Below are positions 5,130 to 6,691 of a stretch of 6,691 bases of DNA, one piece after another. The DNA comes from DATDAW01 sp036524675 (GTDB lineage: Bacteria > Verrucomicrobiota > Verrucomicrobiia > Chthoniobacterales > DASVRZ01), in assembly GCA_036524675.1 (NCBI GenBank), contig DATDBU010000062.1, positions 1-6,691 on the forward strand. The letters are read 5' to 3'. A program made the position numbers and the translations under genes. The notes under the pieces are model-generated. The model did no database searches and had not been told where the DNA came from. It was given only the letters and a program-made list of their open reading frames with translations. How positions within the stretch are numbered: the first letter of the stretch is position 1; the number at the start of each line of letters is the position of its first letter.

Positions 5130-5136
5130 CCTCCTT
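5130..5136 (-). promoter_or_regulatory. Consensus ribosome-binding site AAGGAGG deciding the start of the Cys/His-rich gene
   Basis: On the minus strand AAGGAGG is followed by five bases and then ATG (5124-5122). It sits inside the longer in-frame ORF, so it favours the short product. Both products could be made if the upstream ATG is also used. Confidence 0.75.
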
Positions 5137-5255
5137 CGGGTTGCACACTTCGGCGCTCTGGATATGGAGAAGTCGGTCCATCTCAGCGGCAACCGCCTCT
5201 GAATCTGTTTTCGTGTTGCTCATGTCATTCATTCGCGGTTTGGCTGCGCTCTGCG

Positions 5256-5705
5256 TTAGCCGAACTTCCTCCGTCCGTTCGTGGGCGTATTCTCCCCACC
5301 GCCCCCAAAGGCAACCAGTCGGTAATCGTAATCTTCGACGTAGCCCGTCTCCCAATCTTTGCTCTCGTTGCATATCACCACTTCGTAAAGCCCATCCTTG
5401 CATTCGTGCAGGTTGACGATTCGCGTCCACACCTCATCCCGGCTTATCATGCTGCAATCTTCTTCGAGACATTGGTGTCCACTGCTCTTTCGTTTTACCG
5501 ATAGCAGGTCGCGCCGGATATGCAGTCCGCGCTTGTCGTGCCAGGAACTTGTGACGAGCTTGACCACTTCTCGGCGCTCCGGCTCCGCACCTCCCCCTGC
5601 TCCATTCTGCGCGCGGAGCGTTATCTCGTAGGCTAGCGCCAAAACCGGGGAACCAAGCGCTGGAGTCGCAACGGCAGGAGCCGGTTGAGTTTCGTCTGTA
5701 TTCAT
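5256..5705 (-). CDS. Hypothetical protein, 149 aa, first gene of the segment between the repeats
   Basis: No family is recognised. The first ~45 residues are Ala/Pro/Gly-rich. They are followed by what looks like a small β-rich domain (REVVKLVTSSWHDKRGLHIR, then WTRIVNLHECKDGLYEVVIC and YVEDYDYRLVAF) and a Gly/Asn-rich C-terminus. Regularly alternating hydrophobic residues suggest a β-barrel-like fold, but this is impressionistic. No Shine-Dalgarno site is properly spaced before its ATG. Instead, that ATG overlaps the stop of a five-codon minicistron that has a good site, implying coupled translation. The TAA stop is followed by a 131-bp gap before the next assigned start. Confidence 0.7.
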   Translation of the reverse strand: MNTDETQPAPAVATPALGSPVLALAYEITLRAQNGAGGGAEPERREVVKLVTSSWHDKRGLHIRRDLLSVKRKSSGHQCLEEDCSMISRDEVWTRIVNLHECKDGLYEVVICNESKDWETGYVEDYDYRLVAFGGGGENTPTNGRRKFG

Positions 5706-5719
5706 AGTATGTATTTCAT
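5702..5719 (-). CDS. Five-codon minicistron coupling TerL's end to the 149-aa gene
   Basis: After TerL's TGA and two bases, ATG 5719-5717 with AAGGG five bases upstream opens M-K-Y-I-L and stops at TGA 5704-5702. That stop overlaps the next gene's ATG (5705-5703) as ATGA. The start codon and ribosome-binding site lie within the 24-bp repeat and are the same ones used by the 91-aa gene in the other copy. The peptide itself is unlikely to matter; its role would be to bring ribosomes to the 149-aa gene. Confidence 0.4.
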   Translation of the reverse strand: MKYIL

Positions 5720-5739
5720 ATTCACCCTTTCCAAGTCAT
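5716..5739 (-). repeat. 24-bp direct repeat, TerL-proximal copy
   Basis: This copy is the true 3' end of the TerL gene (Met-Thr-Trp-Lys-Gly-stop) plus the following ATATGA. The identical sequence 873 bases away at 4843-4866 contains the same coding end out of context. The repeats bound a segment with two genes of unknown function. Confidence 0.9.
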
Positions 5740-6691
5740 CTTCTGCGGACCGGAGGCGTCTTCAACCTGAAACTTCGCGAACGCCTGCCGCATATTGGGC
5801 TGCGCTGCTGATCCTAGTTTGTTCTCAGAAACGAAATTAAACCGTTCAATTGCCAGGCAGAGGAGCATGAACGCCGCATCCGCCGCGTCGGGTGACGGTT
5901 TGTGGGTGCGCTTCTTGTAGTCCGCCTTTGATTCCAGCCATTGCTTTCGGCTTTTCTCGAACGCTTGGCGACTGCACATCTGGTCCGCTTGCGCCGCGGA
6001 TATGCCCTTAAGCTGACGGCTTTTGATGAACGGAATACCCGTCAACCACAGTTCCGTCGCGCGATTCCCGAACTTCTCTTTGGCTGTCACATTCACCTTC
6101 TTCTTCGTCACCGGATCGTCGCGCGTTTCCACCACCCGATCGGATGGTGACCCGCCGAATTCAATGCGTAGCACGCCGCGCTCGCCGAACTCGTCCTCGA
6201 CGGCATCAGCCATCAACGAACCGCCGGCCGTGCAATCCACCACCGTTTGGCGCACGCCGATCTTGCGTTCCCGGCACTTGGCCACGAACTGGCGCGCAAT
6301 CTGTTTCAACACGGAATCCGTATTTTTTACGTCTTCCAACAGAGAAAAATGCTCCGCGAATTCCAGACCCTTCACTCCGCGCATGGAACCTAATTTCCCG
6401 AAGCAAGCTTGAAAATTGTCACCGCCGCTGCGGTAGGCTGGGTCCAGGGACGCCAGCGAACTCGTTTCGCCTTGCCACACGGCGCGCTCAAGCGCTCCGG
6501 ACTGCGTCATCTCCAGCTCGTTGTAGAGCGAATCCTCCGCGCCTTGTGGCGGCCAGAATGCCTTGATGTAGCGCCAGTAACCTACCGTGTTGCCGCGCCC
6601 TTCCTGTTGCTCCTTCTGGACGTGGCTCCATTGCTCCAGGAACGGGTATTTATCGATCGGCTCACTGTATTTATTCGGCGTTTCCTCGCCG
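5722..6691 (-). CDS. terL: Terminase large subunit, C-terminal nuclease half (5' part outside window)
   Basis: TerL is the packaging motor that cuts concatemeric phage DNA and pumps it into the procapsid. The 322 visible residues are the linker and the RNase H-fold nuclease domain; the N-terminal ATPase with its Walker motifs lies beyond the right edge. The metal-binding acidic residues expected of this domain are visible. They are SLDPAYRSGGD (first Asp at visible residue 83), TVVDCTAGG (Asp152) and the C-terminal PDAADAAFML (Asp268 and Asp271). A FGNRATELW helix sits between them, as in other TerL proteins. The frame is open to the edge. The gene ends in MTWKG-TGA within the 24-bp repeat and heads the minus-strand operon seen here. 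A typical TerL is 450-650 residues, so roughly the second half is present. Confidence 0.88.
   Translation of the reverse strand, partial: GEETPNKYSEPIDKYPFLEQWSHVQKEQQEGRGNTVGYWRYIKAFWPPQGAEDSLYNELEMTQSGALERAVWQGETSSLASLDPAYRSGGDNFQACFGKLGSMRGVKGLEFAEHFSLLEDVKNTDSVLKQIARQFVAKCRERKIGVRQTVVDCTAGGSLMADAVEDEFGERGVLRIEFGGSPSDRVVETRDDPVTKKKVNVTAKEKFGNRATELWLTGIPFIKSRQLKGISAAQADQMCSRQAFEKSRKQWLESKADYKKRTHKPSPDAADAAFMLLCLAIERFNFVSENKLGSAAQPNMRQAFAKFQVEDASGPQKMTWKG

Overview
The window looks like part of a tailed bacteriophage (Caudoviricetes) genome or a prophage. The clearest marker is the C-terminal nuclease half of a terminase large subunit (TerL) running off the right edge on the minus strand. 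Other phage-typical features are a run of small, tightly packed genes, a solitary beta-class DNA methyltransferase, a free-standing HNH-AP2 homing-type endonuclease and a terminase-small-subunit-like protein. The bacterial host cannot be named from the sequence. The Shine-Dalgarno sites and sigma70-type promoter elements fit a bacterial host, and the base composition is moderately GC-rich.

Layout. (1) 1-677, minus strand: a row of very small, weakly recognisable genes. It also carries three copies of a short element in which a hairpin precedes a conserved GCATGAAGTTTYAC box; the stem is kept although its sequence changes between copies. (2) 678-1076: no convincing gene, but two identical palindromes (TTGACACTGTGTCAG) lie immediately beyond the 3' end of the next gene. 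(3) 1077-1619, minus strand: HNH-AP2 endonuclease. (4) 1620-2438: about 0.8 kb without a credible complete gene, ended by a strong plus-strand intrinsic terminator. (5) 2492-3667, plus strand: a promoter with a perfect inverted repeat in its spacer drives three genes: a TerS-like helix-turn-helix protein that appears to be leaderless, a coupled small protein, and a very basic small protein. (6) 3680-6691, minus strand: a compact operon read from the right edge, TerL, then a 149-aa protein, a Cys/His-rich 66-aa protein, a 91-aa phage-type protein and the DNA methyltransferase. It converges on the plus-strand operon with only 12 bp between the stop codons.

The most notable observation is a perfect 24-bp direct repeat at 4843-4866 and 5716-5739. 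Each copy contains the last codons of TerL, its stop codon, a Shine-Dalgarno site and an ATG. The repeats bracket two unrecognised genes, as if that block was inserted at the junction between TerL and the 91-aa gene and the junction was duplicated. In the TerL-proximal copy the preserved ATG now opens a five-codon minicistron whose stop overlaps the start of the first inserted gene. This suggests the inserted gene borrows the old ribosome-binding site.

The late-type operon (TerL onward) and the plus-strand operon would be controlled separately. The two terminase-related genes lie on opposite strands facing each other, which is unusual and leaves the TerS assignment tentative.
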